A DNA stretch of 64,000 nt from positions 35,001 to 99,000 of the forward strand of contig VCJN01000185.1 of the NCBI GenBank assembly GCA_006384855.1, in the 5' to 3' direction. Below the pieces are notes generated by a model, which saw nothing but the letters and a program-made list of their open reading frames with translations, made no database searches and had not been told where the DNA came from. Position 1 is the first letter of the stretch; every line of letters begins with the position of its first letter. Positions 61,501 through 64,000 of the stretch are shown piece after piece. Origin of the DNA: Tetraselmis striata. Taxonomy: Eukaryota; Chlorophyta; Chlorodendrophyceae; Chlorodendrales; Chlorodendraceae. The translations under genes and the position numbers were made by a program.

Positions 61501-62026
61501 GCTGCGGCTGCGGCTGCGCTTGCTGCTCTTCTCCTTGCGCTCCCGCCGCCGCTCCTCCTTGTCGCCCTTCTCCTCCTTCTCCTTGTCAGCGTGCTTCTCG
61601 CCGCCCTCCGCCTCCTCACCGCCGCCCTTCTCCTCTGGCTTCTTCTCGATCTGCTTCTCAAGGTAATCGTACCTGCGGGGAGGCCGCACGACAGAGTCGC
61701 TTTCAGTGCCCAGCCGCCTTCCAATCAACAACCCGCTCTCCCGCCCTTCCATCCGGCTAAGTGACTGCAGGGAGCCCCCCAAGCGTTCCCCCCACCCCCC
61801 GCTCTGATCCCTCCCTCCAACTGGGACTTGGCACAGGGACTTGTTCCCCCCAGCAGTGTCGCCACCTTCCCTCGCCCATGTTTTCAGAAAAGGACAAGGG
61901 GTGAAGAGAAGGCGCGTGCGGGTGCGCGCCATCTTTCCTGTTTTCCAGGTGGTGAGAAGGTGGGGGTGATGGCAGAGGGAGGCGACGGTGGGGGCGGGGG
62001 GGGGCTCACTCGTCGAAGTCTGCCAT
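58597..62026 (-). CDS. RBM39: RBM39/CAPER-type splicing factor
   Basis: Eight exons on the minus strand: 62010-62026, 61346-61672, 60934-61165, 60342-60593, 59604-59991, 59192-59432, 58865-58967 and 58597-58737 (566 residues plus TAG, all phases consistent). Order of parts: acidic/basic lead (MADFDEYDYLEKQIEKKPEE); RS domain ~55-112 (SRSRSRDRSRSRRHRSRSRS); RRM1 ~141-218 (RTVFAYNVNTKADDRDIFEF, RSKGFAYIEM, QASxAEKN-like KASEAEKN); RRM2 ~264-343 (CKLAVSNIHPN, GSGFVQYRTMGDALKAV); a Pro-Gly-Met repeat linker ~345-400; GATRAQLMARL, matching the segment before the UHM; UHM ~480-560 (MFDPETETEPDWHIEI, LHGRWFAGREVYAEF) with the RxF motif as Arg-Trp-Phe. This is the CAPER/RBM39 architecture: a U2AF-related nuclear factor that contacts SF3b155 and acts in 3' splice-site choice. 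The first exon is only 17 nt. Confidence 0.95.
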
Positions 62027-64000
62027 CGTGGCGGCGGCCGCGGTTTGCACTGCTCGCCTGCAGTAAACGGGGCGGGGGAGGAGGGGGGTTCAGTGCCCGC
62101 ATGGTCGGAGGAGGGTGGTGTGAGGGCAGGTGGTGGTTGCCACCCGGATCTGAACGAGTAGTGCTTATTTCCGCATTTTTCTGTTGTATCTTTCCGTGTA
62201 AATACATCCTCTCCCGGCCAGTACATTTGGCGGCGGCTGGGAGGCGAATCGCGTTCCTGCCCTCTGAGCTGGTTCAGCATCGGCAGCAGGGCGAGTGGTT
62301 GGGCTGGGGAGAGGATACCTGCTATACCGGATCACTCACTTGCTTCCAAGTTCCGGAAAAGATGTCCAGTGCTGCTGATGTGGCGGTGGCTGCAGTGCCG
62401 CTGCGATGCCGCGACCTAACACTTTCGCCGCGCGGCTGCTGGGGTTGGGTGGCGGCGCGGGCGGCGCGTGGAGGAGGCGGCCTTGCGCGCTAGGCGACCG
62501 GAATGCTTGGCGCGGACAGGTAGCCGCTACTCGCGCGCGCAAAGACTCCGCACTACCGTACACCACGGGAGTACCCGGATGCCTAATGTGGTTCTTTGAA
62601 TCGCGCCAGACCAGTACCCGGGTACCGGGATGCCGCATGCCGGTTCCGGCGGGGGTACCTTTTTTCCCGGCGGTGGTACTACCAGCAGCAAACTCGAGGC
62701 ACCCCAGGTACAAGCACACGCATAGGCTGCTCGCCAGCACAAGGATTGCATCCTCTTTAGAATTAAAAAAGAGTTTAATAATTATGCGACTTCGCCCACC
62801 GACACCACGAAACTTGCCACTCGACATACATAGCCTTCTCGCAATAATACATTTGGCGGCGCATAGTGGGTGTGGAAAATGTTAACATTCTCATTCTCAT
62901 CATCATTATTCCTATAATATTTATTACATAAGGGCTTTCAGAAAAGCGCACTACATCAAACAGAATCATTATTCCTATTATTTTACTACAGTGGTGTTTG
63001 AGAAATGATCTATAATCTCAGCCATGGAATATATCGACACAGAAGATTAGGGCGATGTACCATTAGGGATCATAGTTACTGTATTTCTATGCCCTACTAT
63101 CACATCAGACATGTATGTGGCACGCGTGTCATGTGTCACAAGCGCGCTCCGACGCTTGACATTGCCGCTTTAATTTCAATTTATGAGAATCTGCCGCTCG
63201 TCGTCGTTGCCGGTTCAATATTTCATAATAATATCCAATATCCAAACTATCGGCGCTTGGTGAAAACAGGCGTTTTCCCCGTACGCGGTAAAATCAGAGT
63301 TGTGCGTATTAAGTACTCTACTCAAGTTACGTTTTCGACTTAAATATGTCGAACTTGAATATTAAGTAAAGTAGTTACCCACGGAACTTCGGGACAGACG
63401 GAAAATCACTGAAAATCATGTAAAATAATAAAGCTTTATGGGTAGAGAATGAATCTCGTCGGGAATGTGTCCGCCCGTCTTCCATATCGACCTCCTCGTC
63501 AACATACTACCTGGCGGCTAGCTACCACACCGACTGCCCGCGCCTACTCGTTATTGTGCTACCAGGGCTCAACCAGGGCTCAACAGTAAAAGCCAACGTT
63601 GCACCTCTATGACAGCGCCTCAATGTACGCAGCAATCCATTTCCGGACTGCCCCGTACTGTTACTCTTGTGATAAACGGATGTAAGCTTTCGGTTTGCCA
63701 GGCTGTACTCGCGCGTATGTACACTGCAGCACATACGTAGATAGTTAGACGAGCCATGGATGGGTGCAAGGCTTACTGTGCCAAATTCTTGTCACAATTC
63801 GTATTAGGTTGTTGGGAAAGCCCTAGATACGCGTATCATGAGGCCATGATGCACATAATTACTACCATTCTGACATCTGCAAGGGCACCCAGGCGTCTAG
63901 AGGCCGCGCGCTGTCGGACGAGCCTAACTTGAGGAGGCATACCACCACACCGAACCAAAATAGTGTGCCGCCTACCGGCAATATGCATACCGTGCAGGGT
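62027..64000. other. Upstream of RBM39-like gene and AT-rich intergenic DNA to the window end
   Basis: 62027-62520 is GC-rich and probably holds the promoter/5' UTR. From about 62750 the DNA is AT-rich, with no supported gene. The short motif AAGGGCTTTCAGAAAAGCGC (about 62930) loosely resembles the end of the LINE copy near 51970 (AGGGCCTTCACAAATGCGC), which may be another terminal scrap. Confidence 0.35.

Overview
The window is nuclear DNA of a photosynthetic eukaryote, most likely a green alga (Chlorophyta). The evidence is a complete UDP-sulfoquinovose synthase gene with a plastid-type leader, a plant/green-algal DUF1664 gene, GC-rich and very intron-rich genes (6-11 introns in five of them, 9 more in the sulfolipid gene), and frequent GTGCG splice donors. 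About 40 long poly-C or poly-G runs are scattered through introns and intergenic DNA. The species cannot be named from the sequence alone.

Genes, left to right: (1) DUF1664 membrane/coiled-coil protein, minus strand, 3' end beyond the window, 1-1732; (2) divergent from it, a type II membrane glycosyltransferase-like protein, 2721-6832; (3) SQD1, 16555-23064 plus, complete in 10 exons; (4) convergent with it, a plastid-type Tas-like aldo-keto reductase, 24072-27772 minus, 7 exons; (5) a striatin homologue, 29394-37269 minus, 12 exons; (6) a secreted acidic protein of unknown function, 53184-54380 plus; (7) convergent with it, a small secreted Cys-rich protein of unknown function, 54538-57616 minus; (8) an RBM39/CAPER-type splicing factor, 58597-62026 minus, 8 exons. 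I rebuilt the gene models by hand from reading-frame continuity, splice sites and family resemblance. In the six multi-exon models with a recognised family the phases agree at every junction. The genes are unrelated housekeeping functions, not an operon or cluster: thylakoid sulfolipid synthesis, redox metabolism, STRIPAK scaffold, pre-mRNA splicing, glycosylation.

Between the genes lie two transposon-rich stretches. At 7.6-15.2 kb there is a retroelement remnant and a decayed DIRS-type RT/RNase H element inside ~315-bp direct repeats. At 39-52.5 kb there is a nested graveyard: LINE fragments in both orientations, a 486-bp MITE whose empty site survives in a sister LINE copy, a 2.6-kb LTR-like element with a ~66-bp minisatellite as its core, and a frameshifted tyrosine recombinase bracketed by arrays of a CCCCTATAGTGAAC motif and hairpin. 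This second stretch is the best place to look for something undescribed. Introns also carry their own diverged repeats (SQD1, striatin, aldo-keto reductase) and a 0.43-kb (CA)n/(TATACA)n microsatellite (striatin).
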